Source: Lachnospiraceae bacterium
Lineage (GTDB): Bacteria > Bacillota > Clostridia > Lachnospirales > Lachnospiraceae
Length of the DNA: 64,000 nucleotides
Assembly (NCBI GenBank): GCA_030527645.1
Contig: JAUNAJ010000012.1
Coordinates: 1-64,000 of the forward strand
Direction of reading: 5' to 3'
The position numbers and the translations under genes were made by a program. The notes beneath the pieces are model-generated. The model did no database searches, was not told where the DNA came from, and saw only the letters and a list, made by a program, of their open reading frames with translations. Shown piece by piece: positions 33,128-43,234 of the stretch. Position 1 is the stretch's first letter. Every line of letters begins with the position of its first letter.

Positions 33128-34960
33128 ATGAATGTATTAACAGCAGAACATATCACAAAAGCATACAGTGAAAGAGTACTGATTGAGGACGGTTTTTTCA
33201 GCCTTCAGGAGGGGGAAAAGGTTGGCGTCATCGGCATCAACGGAATGGGAAAATCCACCCTTCTGAAAATTATTGCAGGTGCGGAGGAACCGGACGAGGG
33301 AACGGTCATCACGGGCAGTAACATCCGGATCGGATATCTGCCCCAGGATCCGGAATTCCAGGAGGGAGAGACCGTGTTGTCTGCAGCTCTTCGAGGTGTG
33401 CTGGAGAATCCGGAGGATTTTGAGAAGGAGAGTGAGGCAAAATCCCTTCTGGCGAAGCTGGATTTTCAGGATCTGGATCAGCCTGTGGAAGAACTGTCCG
33501 GAGGACAGAAGAAGAAGGTGGCACTGGTGCACGTTCTGTTGCAGCCGGTAGATATTCTGATTCTGGATGAGCCGACCAATCATCTGGACAGTGCCATGAA
33601 CGGCTGGCTGGAGGACTACCTGATCCGGTTCAGAGGAACCATTGTGATGGTGACGCATGACCGGTATTTTCTGGACCGTGTCGTCACCAGGATCGTGGAA
33701 GTAGACCGCGGCGGGATCTACAGCTATCCCGGCAGCTACAGTGCTTATGTAGAACTCCGGCAGGAGCGGCTGGACATTGCCCGGGCTTCTGAAAGAAAGC
33801 GGCAGAGTATCCTGCGCAATGAACTGAAATGGCTGATGCGGGGCGCCCGGGCCCGCTCTACAAAGCAGAAGGCCCATATCCAGCGGATTGAGGCGATGCA
33901 GCAGGTGGAAGCTCCGGAGGAGGAAGTGCAGGTGGAAATGTCTTCCATGGCCACTCGAATGGGAAGAAAGACTATCGAGGTGCGAGGTGTCAGCAAAGCC
34001 TACGGCGGAAAGAGCCTGATCCGGGACTGGGAATACATCTTCCTGAAGAATGACCGGATCGGAATCGTGGGACCAAACGGCTGCGGCAAAAGCACTCTGA
34101 TGAAGATCATTACAGGAAATGTGCTTCCGGATGCGGGAGAAGTGGAGATCGGCTCCACCATCTCCATTGGATACTTCTCTCAGGAAAATGAATACATGGA
34201 TGAGTCCATGAAGGCAATTGAATATATCCGTGAGGTGGCAGAGTATATCAATACACCGAACGGTAAGGTGACAGCTGCCATGCTGATGGAGCAGTTTCTT
34301 TTCGACGGTACCAAGCAGTGGACCAGGATCGAGAAGCTGTCCGGCGGAGAGAAGAGACGGCTGTATCTCCTTCACATCCTCATGGGAGCTCCCAATGTAC
34401 TGATCCTGGATGAGCCCACCAATGATCTGGACATTCAGACTCTGACGATCCTGGAGGATTATCTGGATTCCTTTGCGGGCATTGTTATTACTGTTTCCCA
34501 TGACCGCTACTTTTTGGATCGTGTGGTAAGAAGGATCTTCTCCTTTGAGGGAGCGGGGCACATCCGTCAGTATGAGGGAGGGTATTCTGATTTTCTCGCA
34601 GCAGGCGGACAGGAAGCTGCCTTCGGAGCAGCATTTTCACTGGGAACAGCAGTACAGAAAAACGAACCGGATGAAGCCGGTGAAAAAAAGAATAAAAATG
34701 CAGGCCGTGCCCATGCGGAAAAACTGCGGTTCACCTATAAGGAGCAGAAGGAATTCGAGACCATCGATGATGATATCGCTGCACTGGAGGAAAAGATTCA
34801 GGACCTGGAAAATAAGATACCGAAGTTTGCCACGGATTTTGTGAAGCTGAATGAACTGACGAAGGAAAAGGAAGAGGCAGAGATCCTTTTGGAGGAAAAG
34901 ATGGACCGTTGGGTCTATCTGAATGATCTGGCAGAACGGATCGAAGGACAAAAAGCATGA
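33128..34960 (+). CDS. ABC-F family ATPase (Uup-like)
   Basis: The 610-residue soluble protein has two ABC domains: Walker A GINGMGKSTLL and GPNGCGKSTLM, signatures LSGGQKKKVAL and LSGGEKRRLYL, and Walker B LILDEPTNHLD and LILDEPTNDLD. The linker between them carries ARSTKQKAHIQRIEAM, and the C-terminus is a charged coiled coil (residues about 540-610). There are no membrane segments. ABC-F proteins work at the ribosome on stalled translation or antibiotic protection. The coiled C-terminus favours Uup, but the exact group is not certain. Confidence 0.9.
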   Translation: MNVLTAEHITKAYSERVLIEDGFFSLQEGEKVGVIGINGMGKSTLLKIIAGAEEPDEGTVITGSNIRIGYLPQDPEFQEGETVLSAALRGVLENPEDFEKESEAKSLLAKLDFQDLDQPVEELSGGQKKKVALVHVLLQPVDILILDEPTNHLDSAMNGWLEDYLIRFRGTIVMVTHDRYFLDRVVTRIVEVDRGGIYSYPGSYSAYVELRQERLDIARASERKRQSILRNELKWLMRGARARSTKQKAHIQRIEAMQQVEAPEEEVQVEMSSMATRMGRKTIEVRGVSKAYGGKSLIRDWEYIFLKNDRIGIVGPNGCGKSTLMKIITGNVLPDAGEVEIGSTISIGYFSQENEYMDESMKAIEYIREVAEYINTPNGKVTAAMLMEQFLFDGTKQWTRIEKLSGGEKRRLYLLHILMGAPNVLILDEPTNDLDIQTLTILEDYLDSFAGIVITVSHDRYFLDRVVRRIFSFEGAGHIRQYEGGYSDFLAAGGQEAAFGAAFSLGTAVQKNEPDEAGEKKNKNAGRAHAEKLRFTYKEQKEFETIDDDIAALEEKIQDLENKIPKFATDFVKLNELTKEKEEAEILLEEKMDRWVYLNDLAERIEGQKA

Positions 34961-34999
34961 AAACGCTGTTTTTTTTATGGAACATTTCTGCTTTTTGCA

Positions 35000-35028
35000 T
35001 AGACATTAAAATTTCCTGATGGTATAAT
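35000..35028 (+). promoter_or_regulatory. Promoter of pyruvate:ferredoxin oxidoreductase
   Basis: TAGACA (35000-35005), a 17-nt spacer and a perfect TATAAT (35023-35028) lie about 60 nt ahead of the start codon, consistent with strong constitutive expression. Confidence 0.7.
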
Positions 35029-35085
35029 CGAAATTGATATGTATAGTGTATACAGGTGTATTATTATTAAGGAGGATATAACTAC

Positions 35086-38000
35086 ATGGCTAGAAAGATG
35101 AAAACCATGGATGGAAACCATGCTGCAGCTCATGCTTCTTACGCTTTTACAGAAGTAGCAGCGATCTATCCGATCACACCATCTTCTCCAATGGCTGAGG
35201 CCAGCGATGAGTGGGCTACTCAGGGCAGAAAAAACATTTTCGGACAGGAAGTTCAGATTACTGAGCTGCAGTCTGAGGCTGGTGCTGCCGGTGCAGTTCA
35301 CGGTGCGATCACCGCAGGTGCTCTGACCACAACCTACACAGCTTCTCAGGGTCTTCTTCTGATGATCCCGAACCTTTATAAAATTGCAGGTGAGCAGGCT
35401 CCTGCAGTATTCAACGTATCTGCACGTACTATTTCTTCTCACGCACTGTGTATCTTCGGTGATCACTCCGATGTTTACGCTTGCCGTCAGACCGGTGCAG
35501 CTATGCTCTGCGAGTCTTCTGTACAGGAAGTAATGGACCTTACTCCTGTTGCACACTGCGCAGCTCTGGAAGGAAAGCTTCCTTTCATCAACTTCTTCGA
35601 CGGATTCCGTACCTCTCATGAGATTCAGAAGATCGAAACATGGGACTATGAGGATCTGAAAGATATGTGCCCGATGGATGCTGTTGAGGAGTTCCGTGCA
35701 AAAGCTCTGAATCCTAACAATCCGCAGGAGCTTGGTTCTGCTCAGAACCCTGATATCTTCTTCCAGGCACGTGAGGCAAGCAACTCCTACTACAACAATA
35801 TGCCTGCAGTAGTTGAGAAATACATGAACATCGTTAACGAGAAGATCGGAACCAACTATGGTCTGTTCAACTACTACGGTGCTCCTGATGCTGAGCATGT
35901 AATCGTTGCTATGGGATCTGTTTGTGATACCATCGAGGAGACTCTGGACTACCTGCTGGCACAGGGCAAGAAGCTCGGTGTTGTTAAGGTTCGCCTTTAC
36001 AGACCATTCGTAGCTGACAAACTGATCGCTGCTATTCCTGATACTGTTAAGCAGATCAGCGTTCTGGACAGAACAAAAGAGCCCGGTGCACTGGGCGAGC
36101 CTCTGTACCTGGATGTAATCGCAGCTCTGAAGGGCAGCAAATTCGACGGCGTTAAGGTTCTCGGCGGACGCTACGGACTTGGATCCAAGGATACAACTCC
36201 TGAGCAGATCGTTGCTGTATATGAGAACACTGAGAAAAATCAGTTCACCATCGGTATCGTGGATGATGTTACAAACCTGTCTCTTGAGGCTGGCGCTCCT
36301 CTGGTTACAACTCCGGAAGGAACAACCAACTGCAAGTTCTGGGGACTTGGTGCTGACGGAACTGTTGGTGCAAACAAGAACTCCATCAAGATCATTGGTG
36401 ATAACACTGATATGTATGCTCAGGCTTACTTTGATTATGACTCTAAGAAATCAGGCGGCGTTACAATGTCTCACCTGCGTTTCGGAAAGAAACCGATCAA
36501 ATCCACCTACCTGATCCACAAAGCAAACTTCGTTGCATGCCATAACCCGTCCTATGTTACAAAATACAACATGGTACAGGAGCTGGTAGACGGAGGAACC
36601 TTCCTTCTGAACTGCAACTGGGATATGGAAGGTCTTGAGAAACATCTTCCCGGACAGGTAAAAGCTTACATTGCTAACCACAATATCAACTTCTACACCA
36701 TCGACGGTGTGAAGATCGGTATTGAGACCGGTATGGGACCAACCCGTATCAATACAATCCTCCAGTCTGCATTCTTCAAGCTGACAGGAATCATTCCTGA
36801 GGACAAGGCTAACGAGCTGATGAAGGCTGCTGCAAAGGCTACTTACGGACGTAAGGGTGACGATGTAGTTCAGAAAAACTGGGCTGCTATCGACGCAGGT
36901 GCTGACAAGGCTGTTAAGATCGAGGTTCCGGAGAGCTGGAAGAACTGTGCAGATGAAGGTCTTGACATGACTCACGCTACAGAGGGTCGTCAGGATGTTA
37001 TTGATTTCGTTAACAACATCCAGGCTAAGGTATCTGCTCAGGAAGGAAACAGCCTCCCTGTATCTGCATTTACTGCTTATGCTGACGGTTCCACACCATC
37101 CGGTGCTGCTGCATACGAGAAACGCGGTATCGCTGTTAACGTTCCGGTATGGAACACAGAGAACTGTATCCAGTGTAACAGATGTGCGTATGTATGTCCT
37201 CACGCAGCAATCCGTCCGGTTGCTCTGACAGAGGCTGAAGCAGCAGCTGCTCCTGCTGATATGCCGACAATGGCTATGACAGGAATGGAAGGCTACAAGT
37301 TCGCTATCGTTACATCCTCTCTGGATTGTACAGGATGCGGATCCTGCGCTAACGTTTGTCCCGGAAAGAAGGGCGCTAAAGCTCTGGCTATGCAGGCTCT
37401 GGAGTCTACTCTCGGACAGCAGAAATACTTCGATTATGCTGTAACTCTGGATGAGAAAGCAGACGTAATCGCTAAATTCAAAGAGAATACCGTAAAGGGA
37501 TCTCAGTTCAAACAGCCGCTGCTTGAGTTCTCAGGCGCATGTGCAGGCTGTGGTGAGACACCATACGCTAAACTGGTTACCCAGCTGTTCGGAGACAGAA
37601 TGTACATTGCTAATGCTACTGGATGTTCTTCTATCTGGGCTAACTCTTCTCCATCTACACCTTACACTGTAAACAAGGCAGGCAAGGGACCGGCTTGGTC
37701 TAACTCTCTGTTTGAGGATGCTGCTGAGTTTGGTTACGGTATGCTTCTTGCACAGAATGCACAGCGTTCTGCACTGAAAGAGGCTGTAGAGAGAATCGCA
37801 GCTAATGAGAACGCTTCCGAGGAAGTGAAGGCAGCATGTGCTGAGTACCTTGACACATTTGCAGTAGGTGCTCTCAACGGAGCCGCAGCTGATAAGCTTG
37901 TTGCAGCAATCGACGGCATCGACTGCGATGACTGCAAGAACGTTGTTGCTAAGAAGAACTTCCTGGCAAAGAAATCCCAGTGGATCTTCGGTGGTGACGG

Positions 38001-38631
38001 ATGGGCTTACGATATCGGATTCGGCGGCGTTGACCACGCTCTGGCTTCCGGTAAAGACCTGAACATCTTCGTATTCGATACAGAGGTATATTCTAACACT
38101 GGTGGACAGGCTTCTAAATCTACACCTACAGGTGCAATCGCACAGTTCGCTGCAGGCGGTAAAGAGGTTAAGAAGAAAGATCTTGCTTCCATCGCAATGA
38201 GCTACGGCTATGTATATGTTGCGCAGATCTCCATGGGTGCTGATTACAACCAGGCAGTTAAAGCAATTGCTGAGGCTGAGGCATATCCGGGACCATCTCT
38301 GATCATCGCATACGCTCCATGTATCAACCACGGAATCAAGAAAGGTATGGCTAAGGCTATGGACGAAGAGGCACTTGCTGTTAAGTCCGGATACTGGCAT
38401 CTGTTCCGTTACAACCCAGCTCTTAAGGCAGAGGGTAAAGCAGCATTTGCTCTTGATTCTAAGGCTCCGACAGAGTCTTACCAGGAGTTCCTGGACGGCG
38501 AGGTACGTTACAACTCTCTGAAACGTGCTAATCCGGAGAAGGCAGCAAGACTGTTTGCTAAATCTGAGAAAGAGGCTCAGGAGAGATATGCTTACCTGAA
38601 TAAGCTCATCACACTGTATGGTGAGGAGTAA
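35086..38631 (+). CDS. nifJ: Pyruvate:ferredoxin (flavodoxin) oxidoreductase
   Basis: The 1181-residue single-chain enzyme oxidises pyruvate with CoA to acetyl-CoA, CO2 and reduced ferredoxin. In order are the pyrimidine-binding domain (YPITPSSPMAE), the gamma-like domain, a double [4Fe-4S] domain (CIQCNRCAYVCPHAAIRP, CTGCGSCANVCPG) and the thiamine-diphosphate domain (CAGCGETPYAKL, NATGCSSIWANSSPSTPY, FGGDGWAYDIGFGG, NTGGQASKSTPTG). The length is normal. Codon choice is noticeably uniform (many GCT, CTG, GTT), as in very highly expressed genes, unlike its neighbours. AAGGAGG precedes the ATG. It is the likely sink for pyruvate from the malic enzyme encoded upstream. Confidence 0.97.
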   Translation: MARKMKTMDGNHAAAHASYAFTEVAAIYPITPSSPMAEASDEWATQGRKNIFGQEVQITELQSEAGAAGAVHGAITAGALTTTYTASQGLLLMIPNLYKIAGEQAPAVFNVSARTISSHALCIFGDHSDVYACRQTGAAMLCESSVQEVMDLTPVAHCAALEGKLPFINFFDGFRTSHEIQKIETWDYEDLKDMCPMDAVEEFRAKALNPNNPQELGSAQNPDIFFQAREASNSYYNNMPAVVEKYMNIVNEKIGTNYGLFNYYGAPDAEHVIVAMGSVCDTIEETLDYLLAQGKKLGVVKVRLYRPFVADKLIAAIPDTVKQISVLDRTKEPGALGEPLYLDVIAALKGSKFDGVKVLGGRYGLGSKDTTPEQIVAVYENTEKNQFTIGIVDDVTNLSLEAGAPLVTTPEGTTNCKFWGLGADGTVGANKNSIKIIGDNTDMYAQAYFDYDSKKSGGVTMSHLRFGKKPIKSTYLIHKANFVACHNPSYVTKYNMVQELVDGGTFLLNCNWDMEGLEKHLPGQVKAYIANHNINFYTIDGVKIGIETGMGPTRINTILQSAFFKLTGIIPEDKANELMKAAAKATYGRKGDDVVQKNWAAIDAGADKAVKIEVPESWKNCADEGLDMTHATEGRQDVIDFVNNIQAKVSAQEGNSLPVSAFTAYADGSTPSGAAAYEKRGIAVNVPVWNTENCIQCNRCAYVCPHAAIRPVALTEAEAAAAPADMPTMAMTGMEGYKFAIVTSSLDCTGCGSCANVCPGKKGAKALAMQALESTLGQQKYFDYAVTLDEKADVIAKFKENTVKGSQFKQPLLEFSGACAGCGETPYAKLVTQLFGDRMYIANATGCSSIWANSSPSTPYTVNKAGKGPAWSNSLFEDAAEFGYGMLLAQNAQRSALKEAVERIAANENASEEVKAACAEYLDTFAVGALNGAAADKLVAAIDGIDCDDCKNVVAKKNFLAKKSQWIFGGDGWAYDIGFGGVDHALASGKDLNIFVFDTEVYSNTGGQASKSTPTGAIAQFAAGGKEVKKKDLASIAMSYGYVYVAQISMGADYNQAVKAIAEAEAYPGPSLIIAYAPCINHGIKKGMAKAMDEEALAVKSGYWHLFRYNPALKAEGKAAFALDSKAPTESYQEFLDGEVRYNSLKRANPEKAARLFAKSEKEAQERYAYLNKLITLYGEE

Positions 38632-38673
38632 TCAGAGGCTGTCTTCTGAATTTCTAACTGAATAAGCTGATCG

Positions 38674-38706
38674 GGGGATCGTCACGAAAGTGACGGTCCC
38701 CTTTTT
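38674..38706 (+). terminator. Terminator of nifJ
   Basis: GGGGATCGTCAC pairs with GTGACGGTCCCC around GAAA, followed by TTTTT. Confidence 0.92.
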
Positions 38707-38711
38707 GCTAT

Positions 38712-38739
38712 GGAACACGGGGACGGAGGTATCGTTCCA
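38712..38739. repeat. REP-like palindrome copy
   Basis: GGAACACGGGGACGG followed by GTTCC matches the left arm of the hairpin at 4838. It sits directly behind the nifJ terminator. From here to the next gene at 38946 I see nothing further of note. Confidence 0.7.
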
Positions 38740-38945
38740 CCGGCTGGTGTCAATCCCGGTGTTGTGAAGTCTGCCGGATTGTGGTAAAATTCAACCTGTA
38801 TGACTATGTCTGTGCACCGGGCAGAAGTCTGCTGCTTCAGTCGTAGGCCGGATTCCGGCCGGGAACCACAGCATCTGACTGCGTGGAGGATTCCCCGACT
38901 TGTGGCGAGCAATAACGAACTTAAAGAAATAACGAGGGATACGAT

Positions 38946-39761
38946 ATGGCAGGTGAAACCAGTTTTTTATTGAAAAAATTTGAGAAGGCGGATGCTCTGT
39001 ATGCACTTTTTTCTCAGAGTACAAAACTCCCCTTTGTTGAGATGGACGAAGAGACCTACGAGGACTGCGCATATCTCTTTACAGACAAAGACCAGATTCA
39101 GGATTTTATTAAACCATATGCTGAGAAGAAGATCATGCTTGCTGCCGGACAGGTGAAGGGTGCAGCAATCAGACCCTTTTTATCCAGCCTTTATTGTTAT
39201 GGCATGAATGCTATTCGCTATGTTGACGGCGGTACCGTTATGAAAGAAGAACTAAGTAAGGTGATCGAAAGTCCGGATCTCGATGCTATGAAGAACAGCA
39301 AGATTCCCCGTGCAAATCCGGAGATGCAGCTGACAGCCATGTACTTTGTACAGGAGCTGAAGCGTCCGGTGAAGAGGGAACTGCCGGAGCAGAAGCATCT
39401 GAAGGAACTGGAAGAGGAAATGGCTGTAAATATGATGCGTTCCCAGTGGATCGTATGTGCAGATATCTCTGATGTAACAGAGGAGATGACGAAGGAGGAG
39501 GCTGCAAAGAAGATGAAGCTTCCCTATGTAAAGACGAAAAACGGTGATATCTATCAGCCGATCTTTTCAGACTTTACTGAGTGCCAGAAGTTTAATCAGG
39601 ATAATAAGGGTGCAAAGCTGCGTTTGATGGCAGTCAGCTACGATGATATACCGAAATACAGCATTCGCGAAGCAAAGGGAATCTGTTTTAATCCGAAAGG
39701 AGTAAATCTGTTCCTGACAAAGGAAATGCTGGAGAAGATGAAAGCTGAATACGGCGAATAA
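38946..39761 (+). CDS. SseB-like protein of unknown role
   Basis: The 271-residue soluble protein has two similar halves: TKLPFVEMDEETYEDCAYLF, TDKDQIQDF near the start and KTKNGDIYQPIFSDFTECQK later, with GVNLFLTKEMLEKM at the end. This pattern of an input value, a value to be matched and a residue-160-onward repeat resembles SseB N-terminal domain proteins common in Clostridia. No signal or membrane segment and no catalytic motif is visible. GAGGGA lies ahead of the ATG. It appears monocistronic. Confidence 0.6.
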   Translation: MAGETSFLLKKFEKADALYALFSQSTKLPFVEMDEETYEDCAYLFTDKDQIQDFIKPYAEKKIMLAAGQVKGAAIRPFLSSLYCYGMNAIRYVDGGTVMKEELSKVIESPDLDAMKNSKIPRANPEMQLTAMYFVQELKRPVKRELPEQKHLKELEEEMAVNMMRSQWIVCADISDVTEEMTKEEAAKKMKLPYVKTKNGDIYQPIFSDFTECQKFNQDNKGAKLRLMAVSYDDIPKYSIREAKGICFNPKGVNLFLTKEMLEKMKAEYGE

Positions 39762-40050
39762 GCAGTCAGGCTGTGTCAGCAGCAACCACGCGGAAACAGT
39801 CGGAACTGCGTATCGCACTGCGTCCGAAAGAAGACCCGGTGGATGCTTCTGCAGCTGAAGGACCCATGAACGGTAATATAATAGTAGGCAACGATAGGGG
39901 CGCTGCATCTGCAGCGTCCCGTTGTGCCCTTTTCTGCATTCTGAATAGACAGTTACAGATTTTCTGTGTTTCTGTATAGACTGAAATTCTATTTATTTAG
40001 TAACATAGTGAACAGTTACTTAACATAGAAACAATAATGGAGGTTATTGA
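39762..40050. other. Intergenic region with a G/C hairpin and a short repeat motif
   Basis: A hairpin formed by GGGGCGCTGCA and TGCAGCGTCCC (39897-39920) lies here with a weak T-rich tail, and a GTGAACAGTTAC motif of the dispersed palindrome family lies at 40008-40019, just before the peptidase ribosome site. Confidence 0.45.
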
Positions 40051-42963
40051 ATGTTTGATGCATATGAACTGATCAGACAGGAGAGGATCGAGGATATTCA
40101 TGCCGACAGTTATCTGCTCCGTCACAAAAAAACGGGAGCAAGGGTGGCACTTCTCTCCAATGAAGATGAAAATAAGGTGTTCAATATTGCGTTCCGCACG
40201 CCGCCGAAGAATTCCACCGGTGTAGCTCATATTATTGAGCATTCCGTACTGTGCGGATCCGAAAAGTTTCCGCTGAAGGATCCATTTGTTGAACTGGCAA
40301 AGGGTTCCCTGAATACATTCCTCAATGCAATGACCTATCCGGACAAGACCATGTACCCGGTGGCAAGCTGCAATGACGCTGATTTTCAGAACCTGATGGA
40401 TGTATATCTGGATGCGGTCTTCCATCCCAATATTTACAACAATGAAAAGATCTTTCTGCAGGAAGGATGGCATTATGAGCTGAAATCTGCTGCTGAGCCG
40501 CTGACCTATAACGGCGTGGTCTACAATGAGATGAAGGGTGCATTTTCTTCTGCTGATGAAGTGCTGGATAGAAATGTGTTCAATCTTCTGTTTCCGGATA
40601 CTCCTTACGGAGTAGAATCCGGCGGTGATCCGGAAGTGATTCCGGAGCTGAGCTATGAGGAATTCCTGGAGTTCCACCGCACCTACTACCATCCCTCCAA
40701 CAGCTACATCTATCTGTATGGAAACATGGATATGGAGGAAAAGCTTCGCTGGCTGGATCAGGAGTACCTGAGTACCTATGAGAAGATCACTGTTGATTCT
40801 GAAATCCCCGTGCAGAAGCCCTTCACAGAGCGAAAGGATGAGGTGATTCCCTATCCGATTCTGGATGACGAGCCTTTGGAGGATAACACCTATCTTTCCA
40901 CCAGTGTTGTGGTAGGCGACGGCCGCGACGTGCAGTTAAACATTGCCTTCTCTATCCTGGAATATGTACTTCTGGGAGCTCCGGGAGCACCGGTCAAGCA
41001 GGCTCTGCTGGATGCAGGGATCGGAAAGGATATTTCCGGTGATTTCCAGGACGGCATTCTTCAGCCCTTCTTCAGCATCACCGCAAAAAATGCGAATGAA
41101 GAGGATAAGGAGCGCTTCCTTTCCATTATTAAACAGGTTCTGACAGAGGCTGCCGAAAAGGGAATCGACCGGAAAGCCCTTCGATCCGGAATCAACTATT
41201 TTGAATTCCGTTTCAGAGAGGCAGATTATGCTTCCTATCCAAAGGGATTGATCTACGGACTGGATCTGTTTGACAGCTGGCTGTATGACGATCTTCAGCC
41301 CTTCGCTTATCTGAAGCAGCTGGATGTGTTTGAACAGCTGAAAAAGCTTGCTGAGGAAGGCTATTTCGAAGAGCTGATCCGTACCCGTCTGCTGAACAAT
41401 CCTCACGGGGCAGTCGTTACCCTGCGTCCGGAAAGAGGACTGGAGCTGAAAAAGACGGAGGTCCTTGCAGAAAAGCTGGCAGCAAAAAAGGCTTCACTTT
41501 CAAAGGAGGAACTGGAGTCTCTGATACGGCAGACAAAAGAGCTGAAGGAGTATCAGGATTCTGAGGAAAGCCAGGAAAATCTGGAATCGATTCCGCTTTT
41601 GAAGCGGGAGGATATCAGCAGAAAAACACCGGTTACTCTTCTGGTGGAGGAGAAGGAGATCGATGGCGTAAAGGTACTTCGTCATCCCTACAGAACCAAC
41701 GGTATCCGATATCTGACTCTGCTGTTCGATATGGAGAAGATTCCCAATGAGCTGATTGAATATGCATCGCTGCTGAAGAGCATCCTCGGACTGGTCAGCA
41801 CAGAGCATTATACATATGGTGAGCTGTTCCATGAGATCAACGGAAATTCCGGAGGAATCAACTGTGGTACTTCTGTCTATATCAATCCGGAAGCACCGCA
41901 GGGTGTATACAGTAAGTTCGGCATCCGGGCAAAATACCTTCCGGATCAGCAGGGACATGTATTCCGTCTGATCAGAGAAATCCTGCTTACATCTAAGATT
42001 GAGGATGAAAAACGTCTGAGGGAGATCATTTCCAGTCAGAAGGCGAGACTGCAGAGCTCGATCCCTGCAGCAGGTCATTCCTCTGCGGCAAGAAAAGCCC
42101 TGTCCGGTGTGTCCGCAGCCAGCGGCCTGACGGAACGCATGAACGGAATCGGCTATTATCGTCTGATCGAGCGCCTGGCAAATCACTTCGAGGAGGAGAA
42201 AAAAGACCTGATCGATAAGCTCAGTAAGCTGATCCATATGATCTTCCGTCCGGAAAATCTTACTGTCAGTCTGAACTGCGATCAGGAGGATGAGTCCTTT
42301 GCTGAGGAAGTTAAGGCGCTGAATCAGGTGCTGTACACTGATCCCGTAGAGAAGGGCAGCTTTATCTGGGAGCCCTTTACCTCCAATGAGGCAATCAAGA
42401 CCTCCGGTCAGGTACAGTATGTTGCCCAGGCAGGAAACTTTGTGCAGCAGGGATTCGCCTATACAGGAGCTCTGAAGATCCTCCGGGTGATTATGAATTA
42501 CGATTATCTGTGGCTGAACATCCGCGTAAAGGGAGGAGCCTACGGATGCATGAGTGCATTCACACGAGATGGAGATTCCTATCTTGTGTCCTATAGAGAT
42601 CCGAATCTGAAGGAGACACAGGAGGTATTCCGGGGATTGCCGGAGTATATTGCAGCCTTCGATGCAGATGAGCGGGAGATGACAAAATATATCATCGGAA
42701 CCATCAGTGATCTGGATACGCCTCTGAATGCTTCTGCCGAAGGAATGGCTGCGCTGTCCAGCTATTTTACCGGCATGACGGTGGAGATGTATCAGAAGGA
42801 GAGAGAAGAGATCCTGGATGCCACGGCAGAAGATATCCGTGCACTGAAGGAACTGGCAGAGGCTGTTGTAACTGCAGAGCATCGCTGTGTTGTGGGAAGC
42901 GAAGCTGCTATTGAGAAGAATGCGGAACTCTTTGATCATGTGGAACCACTGATTCAGGCATGA
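40051..42963 (+). CDS. M16C family zinc metallopeptidase (presequence-protease/insulinase-like)
   Basis: The 970-residue protein has the inverted zinc motif HIIEHSVLCGS near residue 70, a distal Glu in YNEMKGAFSS, and ELAKGSLNTFLNAMTYPDKT, which are typical of the M16C group with PreP and Clostridial homologues. Four homologous domains form a closed chamber that degrades peptides. There is no signal peptide, so it acts in the cytoplasm. TGGAGG precedes the ATG. Confidence 0.9.
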   Translation: MFDAYELIRQERIEDIHADSYLLRHKKTGARVALLSNEDENKVFNIAFRTPPKNSTGVAHIIEHSVLCGSEKFPLKDPFVELAKGSLNTFLNAMTYPDKTMYPVASCNDADFQNLMDVYLDAVFHPNIYNNEKIFLQEGWHYELKSAAEPLTYNGVVYNEMKGAFSSADEVLDRNVFNLLFPDTPYGVESGGDPEVIPELSYEEFLEFHRTYYHPSNSYIYLYGNMDMEEKLRWLDQEYLSTYEKITVDSEIPVQKPFTERKDEVIPYPILDDEPLEDNTYLSTSVVVGDGRDVQLNIAFSILEYVLLGAPGAPVKQALLDAGIGKDISGDFQDGILQPFFSITAKNANEEDKERFLSIIKQVLTEAAEKGIDRKALRSGINYFEFRFREADYASYPKGLIYGLDLFDSWLYDDLQPFAYLKQLDVFEQLKKLAEEGYFEELIRTRLLNNPHGAVVTLRPERGLELKKTEVLAEKLAAKKASLSKEELESLIRQTKELKEYQDSEESQENLESIPLLKREDISRKTPVTLLVEEKEIDGVKVLRHPYRTNGIRYLTLLFDMEKIPNELIEYASLLKSILGLVSTEHYTYGELFHEINGNSGGINCGTSVYINPEAPQGVYSKFGIRAKYLPDQQGHVFRLIREILLTSKIEDEKRLREIISSQKARLQSSIPAAGHSSAARKALSGVSAASGLTERMNGIGYYRLIERLANHFEEEKKDLIDKLSKLIHMIFRPENLTVSLNCDQEDESFAEEVKALNQVLYTDPVEKGSFIWEPFTSNEAIKTSGQVQYVAQAGNFVQQGFAYTGALKILRVIMNYDYLWLNIRVKGGAYGCMSAFTRDGDSYLVSYRDPNLKETQEVFRGLPEYIAAFDADEREMTKYIIGTISDLDTPLNASAEGMAALSSYFTGMTVEMYQKEREEILDATAEDIRALKELAEAVVTAEHRCVVGSEAAIEKNAELFDHVEPLIQA

Positions 42964-43023
42964 AATAATTGAGGATATTTTATAAAGTAATTGGAATTTG
43001 AATCCGGTCAGCTGCATAAAATC

Positions 43024-43166
43024 CGTTACTGTTCACGGGAAATGTTCCGCGAGGTGTTTTCATGCAGTTTCTGCATGAAAAACCGAGGATTACAGCGCCA
43101 GATTGCGCGTCAGCGCAATCTGTGTGCATCGCGAAGCGTGTTACAGTTCACTCCGTGAACTGTAAC
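43024..43166. repeat. MITE-like element with GTTACTGTTCAC terminal inverted repeats
   Basis: The element begins GTTACTGTTCACGG (43024-43037) and ends CCGTGAACTGTAAC (43153-43166), inverted copies with one mismatch. Inside are the hairpins TTTTCATGCAG/CTGCATGAAAA and CAGATTGCGC/GCGCAATCTG. There is no ORF. Shorter copies that keep just the ends occur at 21186, 21347 and 48619. It lies in the gap between the peptidase gene and era. Confidence 0.7.
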
Positions 43167-43234
43167 TAAAATCCTTATGACCGGATTCGCATTCTTCTTA
43201 ATATATAGAAAAGATACAGAGGATAAAATAATAT

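Noticed and set aside
33137-34561. Long - strand frame opposite the ABC-F gene
   Set aside because: It is a shadow of a well-supported ATPase; the composition (many His/Gln/Leu) is typical of antisense translation.
43024-43166. CRISPR-like repeat
   Set aside because: There is no regular repeat-spacer series, and no cas gene in the window; the structure is a single element with inverted ends.
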